Assembly (NCBI RefSeq): GCF_012489685.1 | Contig: NC_080041.1 | Span: 37,065,780 to 37,129,779 of the forward strand | Direction of reading: 5' to 3' | DNA from: Lotus japonicus | Taxonomy: Eukaryota > Streptophyta > Magnoliopsida > Fabales > Fabaceae | DNA length: 64,000 nt | Shown: in pieces, positions 36,858 to 49,782 of the stretch | Layout of the letters: every line of letters begins with the position of its first letter | How positions within the stretch are numbered: the stretch's first letter is position 1 | Program-made: the position numbers and the translations under genes | The notes under the pieces: model-generated | Seen by the model: the letters and a program-made list of their open reading frames with translations, nothing else | The model's database searches: none | What the model was told of the DNA's origin: nothing

Positions 36858-39800
36858 TCACCATGCACTTAAACTAGTCTGAAACGACTCAACAAGGTGC
36901 TCGATATCCACCGGATAAGTGAAGTTTGGATCAGAACCATTATATGAAGCATATGCAGTGAGTATGTTGACAGCTTTTGTAGGATGGAATGCATCCCAAA
37001 AGACATACTCATCTCTATTCTGGCATGGAGTCTGATTCGGAATGCAAAGTCCAGTTGCCGCTACTGTTTGACAGCAACTTGTAGTGAAAACCGTAAAACC
37101 TGAAATACAAACTCATGATTAAAATGGGTTTATACAATAATCAATTGATTTATAATTTAGAATGTACTATAATATATATGAAACGTGAGGAAACCAAAAT
37201 GTATGTATACCAAGTGAAGTGTCAATGGTTCCAGCTGTACTGTTTATAAAGATAAATTTGGAATCAGCAGAGTAGTTGTCATTGAATTCATCCACTGTAG
37301 ACTTAAGCTTGTCGTTAAAAAGGTATGCAGCAGCATTCTTCTCTTCAACACAAGTTCCATTCCCACCAGTAGCTATGGCATTTGGAGTGCAACCTATAAG
37401 TCCCACACCAACCATAACGTACTTTCTTGCCCCATAAACATGGAGATCCTGCTCCCAAAACCATTCTTATTATTATAATTAAATTAACCATCCAATCATG
37501 CTTACCCAAAAAAAAACCATCCAATCATATATAATAGCTGTAAAACTTGTTTAATGCTTTAAATTGAGCCGGATTGAACATCACACCTAATAATTGAATT
37601 GATATATATATATATATATATGTTCTGTTATTATTATTAAAGAAAACTAGTTAAAAATGCTTTTCAAGTTCTCATTTGATTTTAGGTAGTTGCTTATTTA
37701 ATATTTTATGTAATAAACACGTTATAGCTAGTGAGGATTTGTTGGTGTACCTTTGTGTATATCACTTAAGTTTGATGTGATTTTGAAAAATTTCAAGGAA
37801 ATAAATTTATATATACATACATATACTGGTCATTAATTATAACTTCGGCTTTCTAGTGTTTGGATCACTGATGGTGGTGAATGATGTAATGCATATTTGT
37901 TTATTAGCTGAATATTAGAGATGTAAACAACACCGCCACTAAACGACAATTCACTTGTTTAATCGATGGGTAACGATTTACGAGCGGCTAATGCTATTGT
38001 ACTCACTCATTTATAACTTTTGGCCTATTATTCAATATACAAACAAATTCAGTTAGACTTTTTCCGAAAGGGGGTTTGTAGGGTATTTACTGTTTATGTG
38101 GGCTATTTGCAAACTTCATTTGTTGCATTTTTTTTTGTTAAAAGAACGTTCAAAATGAATTTATTTTTGACTCACCAAAAAAAAGGTGAATTTATTTTGT
38201 AGCTAAACTTAAAATTGTTAAATGTTTAGATAATTTTCATTAAAATCACTCTACTTGTAGAGAAATAAATTTTATTCAACGAAAACCCCATTCCCAAACA
38301 AAATTGCTCTGTTTATTTAGCTTCTTCAATTCTTTTTCTTCACTTTGATCTGAATTAACATTGATCTTGTTCTTGATGGCGGTGGCAGTGGATTTGTTCT
38401 CTCCCTTTCATATTCCTCTTCTTTGATCGAGCTCGAAGTAGAAACCAGTGCTATATGGATTATGGAGAGGGTATTTTGTTTGGAAATAGGGGTTTCGTTG
38501 GCATTGGTTTGAGAGGTTGGTGAGGTTGAGAAAGGAAGAAGAAGAAGATGATGAGAGGTTTCGAAGGGAAAAAGAAAATGGGGATTTGAGAATTGAAGGG
38601 AAGAAGAGGCTGAGAAATTTTCTATTTTTGGGTTATGTTTTCTTATTTGTAAAAAATACTTTTTTTAATTATATCTATTGATTTATCTGCATGATATCTA
38701 TGTAAAAATTGTGTTGGATATTTACGTTATTAAATGAGTGTCACATCACTCACTTTCATAAGCAGTTAGGTGAAATCTATGGACGGACCAATTACGCACG
38801 TCACTAAAATCTAATACCCAAATCGTTCAATAAGTGCAATTAAGCCAACAAATTAAAGTATACCTCTATATATTGAGATAACTGGTCAATAAGAACTTCC
38901 GTATACTGTTCCAGAGTATAAATGTGGCTTGTTGGATAGTACTGTGGAAGGAAGTAGTTGTTTATATAATCATTACTCCCTATATTCACGTAATACAAGC
39001 ACTTGTTAAGATATGTTGCTGCTTTGTCAAAACCTCCAAGTTTGGCTGCAATTCTGGAAACTATGATTTTATGGTGTGCTAACTGTAATCCCAAGCTGAT
39101 ATCAGCACCCTGCGTTCATATGAGGGATCATTGAAACGTAAATAATCTCCAAATATATATTAAAAACCCAATTTTTTTCCGGTGTTAATCAAAATATCCC
39201 ACAGCTTATAGTTGTGAGATTAATTCCTCACCCCCACTGTCAGCACAGTAAACAATATGGGGCTGAACAAGGAGACATATCAAGAAAACTATTTGAAGAT
39301 TTATAAAAATGAACATACAAAAAGCTAGTTAAAGGTTATTTGATTTATACCAAATGCGTGCCGCTCTCAATGCGAATTCCAGCAGCACCGGATGCATAAT
39401 TCACACCTTTAAGTATGTCTGAGCCACTGGTGTTTGCAAATGGTGGGATGAAATTCTCAAATCCCAGTAGTTGGCCTGCAATGAACAAAATGGTTGGGGT
39501 AATAACTAAGAAAAAAGAATAGAGAATGACACCTCAAGGGCTCCTCATAAATATAGCTTTTATTCTTAATTTAATTAAAACTTTAATTTGATAAGTTATA
39601 TTATTTTTTATGATATGGAAAAATTTAAATAAACTAGTAATCAAGAATGCAGTCCATGAGTACTTTAAATTGAAATATGAATATATATAATTTTTAATTT
39701 TTTTGAATATGCTCGGTTGAAATTTAAGTCAATGAGAAGTGAGAACACTGATTTTTAAAATAATTAATTTTAATTAGATTTTAATCTTATATGAAAGATG

Positions 39801-40422
39801 ATGATGACAGGTGTGAGGTGTTTCAATCACAATATAAGACAAAAATATATATAGCTATGTGAGAAGAGAACAAGATACTGATGCAGCTTCATGATATTTA
39901 AGAATCCTGCACTCAAATTGAATATATAAGTTTGAGTTTGAGTTTAAAATTTTGAACAAGCCCAATACATCAAGAGAAATAACTAAGTTAATTGTCAAAT
40001 TAGTACATGATTTTAATAGTGACATCGATTTTAGTCTCTCAATGGAAAAGTGACGTTTAGTAGCGGTTAAAAACTCTGGCCATATAGAGATTAAAATAAT
40101 TTTTCCACTGAGAGACTAAAATTAAACTCGCTTACAAATGATATATTATTGAAGTGTTGAGATTATAGAAATATATACCAATTATGTCAATTGCAGTTGG
40201 TCCGTTTGTGAATCTCCCAGTTGGACCTGTAGGAAAATCGATGCCATATGGATTGTAATTGGATTTTGTAGATGTTGGAAGGTTGTTGTTGTTTCCATCA
40301 TCAGACAGAGAGTCACCAAAGATAAAGAGGCAAGGCACTTCCGGTTCCCCATGAACAGAATGTTGCATGGATTTTGCAACCAAGAGAAGAAGAGGAAGAA
40401 CGTACCATGTCTTCGAGGGCAT
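36858..40422 (-). CDS. GDSL esterase/lipase, five exons, complete
   Basis: Secreted plant GDSL-type (SGNH) hydrolase acting on ester or lipid substrates; the exact substrate cannot be read from sequence. Minus-strand exons: 40422-40179, 39475-39351, 39109-38864, 37448-37211, 37099-36858; 1095 nt, 364 aa, usual length. Residues 1-25 are a signal peptide (MPSKTWYVLPLLLLVAKSMQ). Block I FIFGDSLSDDGNNN with nucleophile Ser38; block II GRFTNGPTAIDIIG; block III NIGSNDY with Asn169; block V DAFHPT with Asp320 and His323. GT-AG introns throughout. All catalytic blocks are present, so it is likely functional. Start is the first ATG of the frame, right before the signal peptide; a TATA box lies about 85-95 bp upstream of it. 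Neighbours are transposon remnants, so no functional link to the helicase is implied. Confidence 0.95.
40028..40123. repeat. Small inverted-repeat (MITE-like) hairpin in GDSL intron 1
   Basis: ATTTTAGTCTCTCAATGGAA (from 40028) pairs with the inverse arm TTCCACTGAGAGACTAAAAT ending near 40122; loop of about 50 bases. Non-coding. Confidence 0.6.
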
Positions 40423-40506
40423 TTCTACAGGTAGAATAAACTAATGAGATGAGGGAAAAGAGATTGGGTTAGTTATGGACCACAAATACGGAGATATACA
40501 TGTGTG

Positions 40507-40516
40507 TATATATAGG
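40507..40516 (-). promoter_or_regulatory. TATA box of the GDSL gene
   Basis: Minus-strand CTATATATAC, 85-94 bp upstream of the ATG at 40422, which leaves room for a 5' leader of about 55-60 nt. No other core element recognised. Confidence 0.55.
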
Positions 40517-40519
40517 GGG

Positions 40520-43175
40520 GAGTGGGGTGACAATTATTTTGAACAAGCTAAGTTCGAGGATTTATTATCAAAGTCAGAACGGAGCTACGAGGAATGCGTG
40601 GTTTGGTGACAAAGTTTGCTATTAACATACAAATGAGTAAAATACATTCATTATCTCAAGATTTATAAGACAACATTGAGCTTCGTTTTAATCCGAAGTG
40701 TAGCTACATTCAATCTTACCCCTTTAACCTTGAATAGATATTACTCAAAATTGTTTTATTTAACACATGAAATAAAATTAGAAAAACTTTGTGCTTTATA
40801 TTTTTAATTATGTAGAGAAGATTAAGATATGTCTTCTAAATAATTTTACTACATTAAGATGCACATCACCATCAGTGATGGTTTCTTCCAACTTCAACGA
40901 TGTAGGTAGCTTCTAAAATGGGTCATCAACAAATAAAAATTGGTCTTTAATTGTGTTCACTGTTTGATTGTATAAATATATGGTACTATACTAAATCTCA
41001 TGATTTTGTAAATAATGCAAGGTCGTAAATAAACAATTTCTGTTTCAAAAAAAAATTAACTACGTACATTTTATTTGAATTATTTTTCTTTTTATATATT
41101 TTCTTAATAATTTTGGGCATAAAATAACCCTTGAATATCACACTTTTGTTTAGTGAGTATGAGTTACCTAATTACTGTAATTGGCTCTTAAACTAATATT
41201 TGACCAAACAAATATTATTACATATTATTAAAAACTGATACAAATTTGAAATTAACTTCTTTATGAAAAAAATTGGTATTAAATGACTAGTTTTATTTTT
41301 GGTAATTAACATATTCTTTTTCAGAATTGAAGGGGTTATTGGTAATTTAGTAAAAGTAGTTTTTATAACAATTTTTTTAAACAAAATATAATATAATATA
41401 TATAAAATGTTGGAAAATAACCCTCTCAACAAGGGTACGGTAACTTAGCCAACCACTACGAGTTTCTCAATGAAGTCGAAAAACAGCGATAAGATCAACC
41501 GACAAGGGATCCTAATAAGCCGCTCGACACCTGCAAATTGGAAACCAAACCGATCGAGTAAACTAAAACCCTACCAAAGCCATAGAGTCGGAAAAAACCT
41601 AAGGGAAACAACACCAGACAAGAAACAAAAAGAAAACATAAAACAGAAAGGAACCAACAACTATTGGTCAAGCCACCGAAAACTCACCACCAACTCCTCG
41701 TCCGCTACTGCAACACACGAAGAACTTAAAGAAGAAAGCATATCCAGAGCTCTCTCCATAACTTAGCGTCATAGAGAGCAAGCTGATCGAATCACTAATG
41801 AAGAAATAGGCATCTGCGTCGAGGAAGCACCACAACCAAAAGAAGCTGAAAAAGTCCCCAAGAGCTGTCGACAACCACAATCAGCACACAGGCAGCCAGA
41901 TCCTTCATCGTCAACCTCGAAACCTACTCAGAAAACCCAGACAAACAGCAGCACACTGGTTGCATCGTGCCTTCGGTCACAACTCCACCCAGCAACACCT
42001 CGTAAAATAAAGCTTGAAGAAGTACTAGATCTACCGCCGACACCAAAGTTGCAGAAAGGCGGAGGAGAAAGAAACATCATTCAACAGTCTGAAGGAACCA
42101 AATTCGGAAAGAAATCCAGAAACACGGGGCAAGAGGTATCCGATATAGGACGAAAGCGTCGAGAAGGAGATGTAAACCACCACGCAGCAGGTAGAAGAAA
42201 GTAGAGAATCATCGATTGGAATCGCAAGGAGAAGAGCAAGAGGACGTCAAAAACGCGAACGACGGTCGTTGACGAAGGAGCCAGGAAGCAAACAACCAGA
42301 AGATGGAGCAAACGCCGGCGCAAAACCAGAGCATGACAAAGGATAAAGACCACGAAACAGAGGTTGAATACAAAAGCCAGGGAAGGAGAAAACAGGCACA
42401 TGAAGAGTGCGAGAGCCGTCGCGACTCAGGTGTGCGAGGCGCCACCTCCGTGTAGGAGGGGAGGCGACGCCACTGATGTGCAGGAAAGGATGAACCCTAG
42501 CAGAAGTGCTTCTTAAGTTCTGTCGTGTTGCTCTATTAGGGTTAAGTTATTATTTTTAGTACATTGGAAAGATAAGTTTCATCTCCCTAGGGATTGATCT
42601 TTGAACCTCCTCCACCTTAACCCATATGTCTTCTAGCTGTTACCACTTGAGCCATCATTGAAGAAAAAAAAATTATATTTTTGAGTTTAGTCTTATTTAG
42701 ATAAGATTTTGTAAGCATTATCATAAGTTTTAAGCATTAACATATTTTCAAGTAGTGTATAAATCACCTAAAATTTACTTCGAGTAAAATTACACTAATT
42801 TAGTTGGTCAAATAATATTTCAACATGTGTCTTAATTAGAAAATTTTAACTCATGACACATGTCAAAATATAACTAATCATCTAAGATTAGAGTGATTAT
42901 ACATTACTAATGCATGTTGTGAAAATAATAAATTAGGAGAAATAAAATATATTCTAAAAAGAAAGATAATAAATAAATAAATAAATAATTTTTAATAATT
43001 AACAAAATAAATGTATTTTTTATATGCAAATGTTAGTTGCCAGTAATATTTATAAATTATTAACCCTTTTCAGACTTCAAACATATACTTTTGAAATAAT
43101 ATGTATGTATATATTTTGGATAATTTAAACAATCTCATTGATATAATATAAAAATTAACAAAAAGCTGCAAAATA
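40520..43175. other. Gene-free region with a CG-richer minus-strand segment
   Basis: 40520-41440 and 42680-43175 are AT-rich with nothing recognisable. 41460-42530 is less AT-rich, with several open minus-strand frames of low-complexity hydrophobic/serine-rich character; it resembles an untranslated or 5' portion of a LINE more than a protein gene, but I cannot classify it. Near 42590-42660 minus-strand TGGCTCAAGTGGTAAC and GGTTCAAAGATC look like degenerate tRNA-type A and B boxes. Confidence 0.35.
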
Positions 43176-43324
43176 CATCATCCGGTCACATATATAAGTA
43201 AAAAACAACATTTTAGGTTCATTCAACAAATGATATATAATCATTAATAATGGCTAGATACATCATTTATTTAATGAACATAAAATATTGTTTTTTGTTT
43301 ATATATATGTGACCAGAGAGGTTG
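43176..43324. mobile_element. Stowaway-like MITE, TA flanks
   Basis: 149 bp; left CATCATCCGGTCACATATAT and inverted right CAACCTCTCTGGTCACATAT, with further pairing (AAAAAACAACATTTTAGGTTC against its inverse). TA at 43174-43175 and 43325-43326. The AT-rich stretch from 43327 to 44946 contains no recognised gene or repeat. Confidence 0.7.
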
Positions 43325-44946
43325 TATATATATACACGGGAGTCCATATTTTAATGTTGCACCTCTGAAAACGATGTACGAACGGTGCAGAATTGATTTG
43401 ACTGGCTGTATTCAAGCATTTTAGTGTTTTCTTTCTAAATGTTGTAGCTCCATATTTTCACGTGTACACTGTACGTAACATGCACATCAGCACATGCCCA
43501 GCTAATTATAGTATATACAACTAACAGGTGGGTGACTAATATTTATCAAATTTAAACTTCTTAATTCTAATTAGCAAATTGAAAAGACAGGTGGGGGAGC
43601 CCTATCCAATGAAGATCCGTCATTGCCTTGTTATTGGTCCTTTGAATCCTTCCTTCATTCTATCTTGATGAATAGTTTTGTTCAAACTTCAATTGAAGTT
43701 TATATGAAGGGAAGAAAAGAGAGAAATAAAAATAGAAATAAAGTGAAAATGTGAATAAATTATTATTACCCTTATCATAATAGAAAAATTAGAAGATCAG
43801 CGATACTTGTTGCACAAATGATTGTGCAAAACGTGCATTGGTGACATCCTTTTTTTTTTTTGCTACATCGAAAAATAAATTGGTGACATCCTTCTCACCG
43901 ACAAAGAGAAAGAGACATTGTTCTCTTTTGTAGGATTTTGCCTCATTATTCAACAAATTATTTTTAATAGCTTAAATTAAATATTTTTTTAGGTCTCTAA
44001 CTTTTTGTAAGAAGAATTAAATTAGATCATTGAAATTTTTTTTATTTAAATGTTTTTTCATAAGCCAAACTGAATCAAAACAGAAACACAAGAAGTGCTT
44101 TAAACCGTATGTACGAGAGAAGAAAGAAAATAACATCTCAAAGAGATTTGCATGAAGATAGAAATGAAAGGAGACAGCAGAGCCACAGCCAGCAAAATGA
44201 CAAGAGCATGGGAGAAAACACCAGCCCGTCCCAGTTTCACTTGCTTCCCTCCATGCTACTTGGGCCACGTGAGCTTGTGTGCCAGCCATACAAATCACGT
44301 TTTTTTAATCAAATTAAAAAAAAAGTGTTTATGTCTACGTGTTAATAATTTTGACCAGTCAACAATCCATACAACGAGCCTAATTAGCCAATGTGATCAT
44401 ATGGATTTTTTCGTATCAAATTTAGTCCATTTAATTTTTTTAATCACATCTAATCCTTCATTTCCCACATCTTTCTCTTTCTTCCTTTTAGGTAAAAAAA
44501 AACCTTCATCTTCTACTTTTTTAAATAAAAAATCTAAATAAAAAATCCAGATAACTTTTATGTTTGTGATTTGGGAGAGGGTGGGACATGAAGAATAGTA
44601 GGTTGATTTTTGGAGATAAAGCTTATAGTATAGTTTGAAGAGAAGAGCACGAGACAACCCACTTTTCAGAGGTTTCTGCTTCCTATCACACAACCGGAAA
44701 CAAAAGCGTCGCAATCACTATTGTTTTGCTTGCTGAAAATTTGAAAAAAAAAACGTTTCGTTTTAATTTATTTATCATCTGTCTCTCTCATATCACTTGC
44801 CAGTGTAAAAATCTCTCAGTCATGGGACCGTAGTTGCGTCTCAAATCTCAACTCTCAACTTTTAACTCAATCTCTCACCAATTACAGTGCCGCTTGCTTC
44901 TATAAATTCGTAAAATTCGTAAAAGCTCTTACAATTGTTTTTCGCT

Positions 44947-45486
44947 CACACTTTAAAGGTACGTTATGGTCACACTTTGAAAGTGAGAACGAAACGCACA
45001 TATTTTTTTTTCTCCTGTTTAAATTTTGAAAGTAATCTAAGACTGTCACTTATGGTTAAGGTAATACGACCATTCTACGCTCAAATCTGCAGTATGAATT
45101 CCAACATTCCTGCATCTTTTAGGAGTCGCTTCACAATCAGGAGCGGTGCGGTTTGGAAAGTTTGACAATTTTTTGTCTCAGATGCCAAGTCGGCCAACTA
45201 CAAAGTTGAAGAAAAAAAATAAAGTAATTGGTTCCTTAGCACCTGTGGTCCTAAGATTCATGAAATTTAGCCAAATTCTTTCATCTGGTATTTTATTTTG
45301 AATTAAAAAAAAAATTTATTCCACCATAAATCTCAAAATATTCTTCTTGATTTACTATGGCGGTCTCATAAAATATTTTAAAAATCATCTAATATTAGTT
45401 TTGTACAAATATGCAGCAAAACGCACTTTAAAAGTGCATTAACCACACACTTTGAAAGTGCGACCATAACACACTTTCAAAGTGCG
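44947..45486. mobile_element. Small TIR element with CACTTTGAAAGTG repeats
   Basis: Left 44947-44985 and right 45448-45486 (inverted) share GTTATGGTC(A/G)CACTTT and flanking CACTTTGAAAGTG palindromes. Extra copies of the palindrome lie near 45426 and 45717. Non-coding; class and target duplication not determined. Confidence 0.5.
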
Positions 45487-45489
45487 TTT

Positions 45490-46440
45490 AGTTGAAAAAA
45501 AATATGAAAACGACGACGGGACCAACGACGACAATGCCGATGACGACCGTGACGACATTAGAAAAAGGAGAGAAGAGCAAATGGATAATGAGTATGATGA
45601 TAAGTATGGGTGGTGGTGGTGGTGTTGGTGAGGAAAGAGGAGAGGAGAGAGAATGAGAAGATGAGGGTGTGGGAAATTTTTATAATTTTTTTCATTAAGG
45701 GCATTTTAGTATTTTCGCACTTTAAAGGGGGTTGAAATAGATGTGGGGGAGGGGGTTTGAATAACAATTCCAAATAAATATTGAAAAATTGCAATGTAAC
45801 ATCTCTCTCGGGAACGATAATGGCAGAAGAACTACTTCTACAACTTTGAGAGAAGAGTGATTAGATGTGGTTTTTTTTTTAGAAAAAAAGGAAAATGAAT
45901 GTGAGAGAAGAATGAGTGGATAGAGGGATGACTACTGCACTAAATCTTGACCCGGGGAAAATCCTCACAACTCATCTTTGCGAACTTGTTCTGATAAGTG
46001 GCATTTTGGGGGTGGGATGCTTTAAACCTCTGTACTCATCCCGTTTCTAATTTACTTAGGTGCATTGCGTTTTCAAAAGCTTCTTGTCGAACCGGCTCCT
46101 ATTTCAATCCGTGTTGGACCGATCGATATACCAATAATCAAGTCTTCAGCCAACTGGTGGAATATTTTGCATCAACCAGGGAGCATTAGTCGATCTAGTA
46201 CATCAATACATGTTCCTAACATGTGATGTAAGAACATGTATAGATCAAGTAGTAAAGAGTAGGATTAAGGACAGTCCCTTCAATCATATAATATAGAATA
46301 TGAGGTTCATTCCCTCAATTGGTGAGGAGCTCGATCTTTCGACCGTCTCACTTCAAGTTACATGTGTGAGCAAATGCTAGCAAACAACGCTTCGTCCTTA
46401 TCCGAATACATGTCTAGCCAAAGTTCATTTGTCTCTATCG
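45490..46440. other. Gene-free region
   Basis: Includes GGTGGTGGTGG-type simple sequence near 45608-45630 and an AGAGAGAATGAGAAG-rich stretch. Nothing else recognised. Confidence 0.5.
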
Positions 46441-46442
46441 TT

Positions 46443-46790
46443 TTGATTAAGAGGTTCGACCTTAATCATAATATTGGTTATTTGATTAAGAGGTTAGACC
46501 TTAATCATATAATTTTGTTATTGGATTAAAGAGGATGAACCTTAATCCTATTATTTGTTATTGGATTAAAGAGGATGGACCTTAATCCTATTATCTGTTA
46601 TTTGATTAAAGAATATGAACCTTAATCCTATCTGTTATTTGAATAAAGAGGATCGACTTTAATCATATTATTTGTGATTGGATTAAGAAGATAGACTTTA
46701 AATCCTATTACCTATATCGATTAAGGGGCTATTCCTTGATCCTGTTATCTGTTTGCTTGATTAAAGAGTATATACCTTAACCGCATTAGT
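46443..46790. repeat. Minisatellite of about 40-bp palindromic units
   Basis: Eight to nine diverged units of the form GATTAAGAGG...CCTTAATC followed by TATTATTTGTTATTG. Each unit is an imperfect palindrome because its ends GATTAAG and CTTAATC are complementary. Confidence 0.8.
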
Positions 46791-48162
46791 TGATTGACCC
46801 CTGGGTCGTAAAATTATGTTAGCGACACGTGGTGCTGCCATGGCGAGGAAATGAAGATACACCTATGCATAGGCGACGAGCAATGGACTGATGACTTGAC
46901 GTTCAGATGCTAGAGATGGACATATGTTGTGTTCAATTATTATTCACACACAACTTATAACTATGCTGAATTTTGCTAAGACTTATATATTACGTTATTC
47001 ACACACAACAGCTACAATCTGTTTGCTTGTAGGAACGATTGTATAACTTACTTTGGTTTTGGGTAAGTTTCGATGCATTGCTCTTCTGCGATTCTCCAGT
47101 GGGGGGATTGTAGGAAGTATATTGGACATAGGGTGTTATAGCAGTTTGAACTATGTTGTCGAGTAAAACATTACTCTATTGTATTTCGCTTGATTTGAAC
47201 ATTCGCCGTCACTCACAAGGGTTTGCCTTGACAAGGCTGGATGTTTGGGTTTGGGCAGGAGTATGCATATCAAGTTTTGGAAATGTTTTGAAAAAAAAGA
47301 AAACAAAATATACCTGTATTTGTAAATCTTTTTGGAAAATCATTTCATTTTCTTTAGCAGGTTACTATTTGTGACCCCTGAAAGTCGGAGTGTTACACTG
47401 GGAACTAGAACCCGGAACACACATATTACTCTTTAAATTTAGGATCCGGGATATAGAACTCATAGCCTTAGTTAGTTTTAAATAAAGTTACAGGATATAG
47501 AACCTCCAAATTTATTAAAAACAACCTAGGGTTCCAGGTTCTATATCCCGGAACTTAATTGTAACTAAACGAGGTGTGTTTCGGGTTCGAAAACCCGAAC
47601 CTAAGTTTTATATTAAAGGGGTGAGTTCCTGGTTATAAATCCCAGAACCAAATTGGTGTGTCCTGGGTTCTAATTCCCGAAACTTTAACAAATTATAGAT
47701 TAATATTCTTTTGAGTCATAAATCCCATAACCAAAGTGGTGTATTCCGGGTTCTATTTCCCGGAACTATAACAAAAGATCTCTCAAAATGCTTTCGAGTT
47801 ATAAATCTTGGAATGTTAAGCAATGTTAGGGTTTCGGGTTCAAAATCCCAGAACGTTACTAGTTGTGTTCTGCGATCTTAATCTCGGATCTATCCTAAAT
47901 CTCAAAATCCTAAATAAAGTTCCATGTTTTAGAACCCAAAACGACGAAGTTCCACTCCAATAGCGGAAGCTTCGTCCAGGAGAAAAGGACAGGAGAATAA
48001 TGAGAACAATGAAAGGCATAAAAAAACTTACCTCAAGATGTTGTTGTTGATGATGATGCCACAAGGAAGAAGAAGATGGAGAGGTTGATGATGATTATGA
48101 TGCCGCAATGTAGAAGAAGATGAAAAGGTTGATGATGATGATGAGATCGCAAGGAAGAAATT
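46791..48162. repeat. CCGGG-rich quasi-palindromic repeats and gene-free DNA
   Basis: 47395-47900 holds about ten spaced copies of motifs such as GGGTTCTA-TTCCCGGAAC and GGTTCTATATCCCGGAACT. 48050-48130 has two copies of GAAGAAGATG-AAGGTTGATGATGAT. No protein gene seen; 46800-47390 has no recognised feature. Confidence 0.5.
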
Positions 48163-48648
48163 TGTTGTTAATTTTGGTTGTCTTGCATTTTGTCCAAAAC
48201 AACCTGATGTCGAAGCAGATGCAGTGACATCTGCTTTTGTGTAGCACAGGACACCAGTCCATGACTTGGAGTGCTTATGTGTGCCCTGGAAATCTGTGTA
48301 AGATTTTATTGTGGTTACTTACGAGTTAAGTAGCTGTATTATGGTTGTTTAATGTGGGCTAGTTTAATTGTTGGAACAATCTCTGATTGAAGATTTTTTT
48401 CTATTGTGTTAATGGTGATTGACATGTGAACGCAATCAACATTTATGAAAGATTGCGTTTTGATTTGTTGTTGTTGGACTACTGCTTCAGCCTTTGGAAA
48501 CCCTAGTGTGGCTGCTGAAGCTTATATATATTGAAGACCTAAAACGCGAAGAATTTTGAAGATATTGAGAGAAATAGATCAAGTGTTTTAGGGTTGTTAT
48601 TTGTGCTAGTCCTAGTGTTCGTTGTGAACTAACCGTGCTTAATGATTC
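48163..48648 (+). repeat. Older SIRE-like LTR fragment cut by the SIRE element
   Basis: Diverged homologue of the 48649-49524 LTR: shared TTGCATTTTGTC-AAAACAACC, TCGAAGCAGATG, AAGATTGCGTTTTGA, GCTGCTGAAG and ATCAAGTGTTTTAGG. It stops at TGATTC, where the younger element begins. Its other half would lie to the right of 64000. Confidence 0.8.
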
Positions 48649-49524
48649 TGTTGGTACATGTTGCCTTGCATTTTGTCAAAACAACCGATTGTCGAAGCAG
48701 ATGTCGTGGCATCTGATTCCGTGTAGCTAGGGCATCAATCCTTAGCTTGAGTTTTTATTGTGGGCCCTCTGAAGATTTACTGAAGATATGTTTTTGAGTT
48801 ACTTGAGGAGCAAGTAGCTTTTCCAAAAGGGTTTTGATTGTGGGTCGTTATTTGTTGAAACAATCTTTGTTAAAAGATTGATTTCTATCTTTACTTGTGC
48901 AATAAGTAAACCGAATCTATCAAGATTGCGTTTTGAATTGCTGTTGCTGCAATCTGTTTCTTCAGCCCATGATAACCCTAGAGCCCATGCTACCGCTGCT
49001 GAAGTCTATAAAAGGATGAAGACCTAAAACTTGAAGATCACCGAAGCTAAGAGAGAGAGATCGAGTGTTTTAGGATTTGTTATTGTGTTTTGTCCTTTGT
49101 TAGTTGTGAATCCTCTTTGCTCACTGATTCTATAAAGCAAAGAAGGGTTCTGTGTGTTTGATTGCGTTCAAACTCTGATTGTTCATTGTATTCACCAATC
49201 ACTGTGGCAGTGATTGAGAGAAAGTGAGAGGGGCTCTCATACTTAGGTTGAGATTCTAAGTAGAAATACACTGGGTAGATTAGGGAGTGAACTATGAACT
49301 GTTGTGTTCATGAGTGTCTGTAATTCCTGATTCTTGAGATAGTGGATTTCCTTTCTTTGGGTGCAAACCCTCCAGACGTTGGTGAAAGTTTTTCACTGAA
49401 CTGGGTTAACAATTCTTGTGTTTTGTTGTTTCTGGTTTAAGTTCTGTTTTACTGTTAAGCGATTGTCGAACCTATTGTCCTAGCATCGTGCAGGACATTC
49501 GTACTACAGGGAACCTGAATTACA
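48649..49524 (+). repeat. 5' LTR of the SIRE element
   Basis: 876 bp, TGTTGGTACATG ... CTGAATTACA. TATA box CTATAAAAGG at about 49007. Differs from the 3' LTR at roughly 18 positions counted by eye (about 2%), plus one single-base indel. Confidence 0.93.
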
Positions 49525-49782
49525 ATTGGCATCAGAGCAGGCACCCTGTTCTGGTTGGGTGAGCTCCAGGGAGTTTTATTCAAGTTCTCATGGATAACAA
49601 GGAGGGAGGATAAGTCAATAGGCCACCCATTCTGGATGATACTAACTATGACTACTGAAAGGTTCGCATGACAGCCTTTCTCAAGTCAATTGACAACAAG
49701 ACTTGGAAAGCTATTGTCAAGGGTTGGAAGCACCCCACTAAGGCTGAGGTTGAAGGCACCTTTACTACTGTTGTGGAGAAAC

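Noticed and set aside
42081..42445. Minus-strand hydrophobic ORFs as a membrane protein
   Set aside because: Two overlapping frames are equally open, composition is low-complexity and no homologous pattern was recognised.
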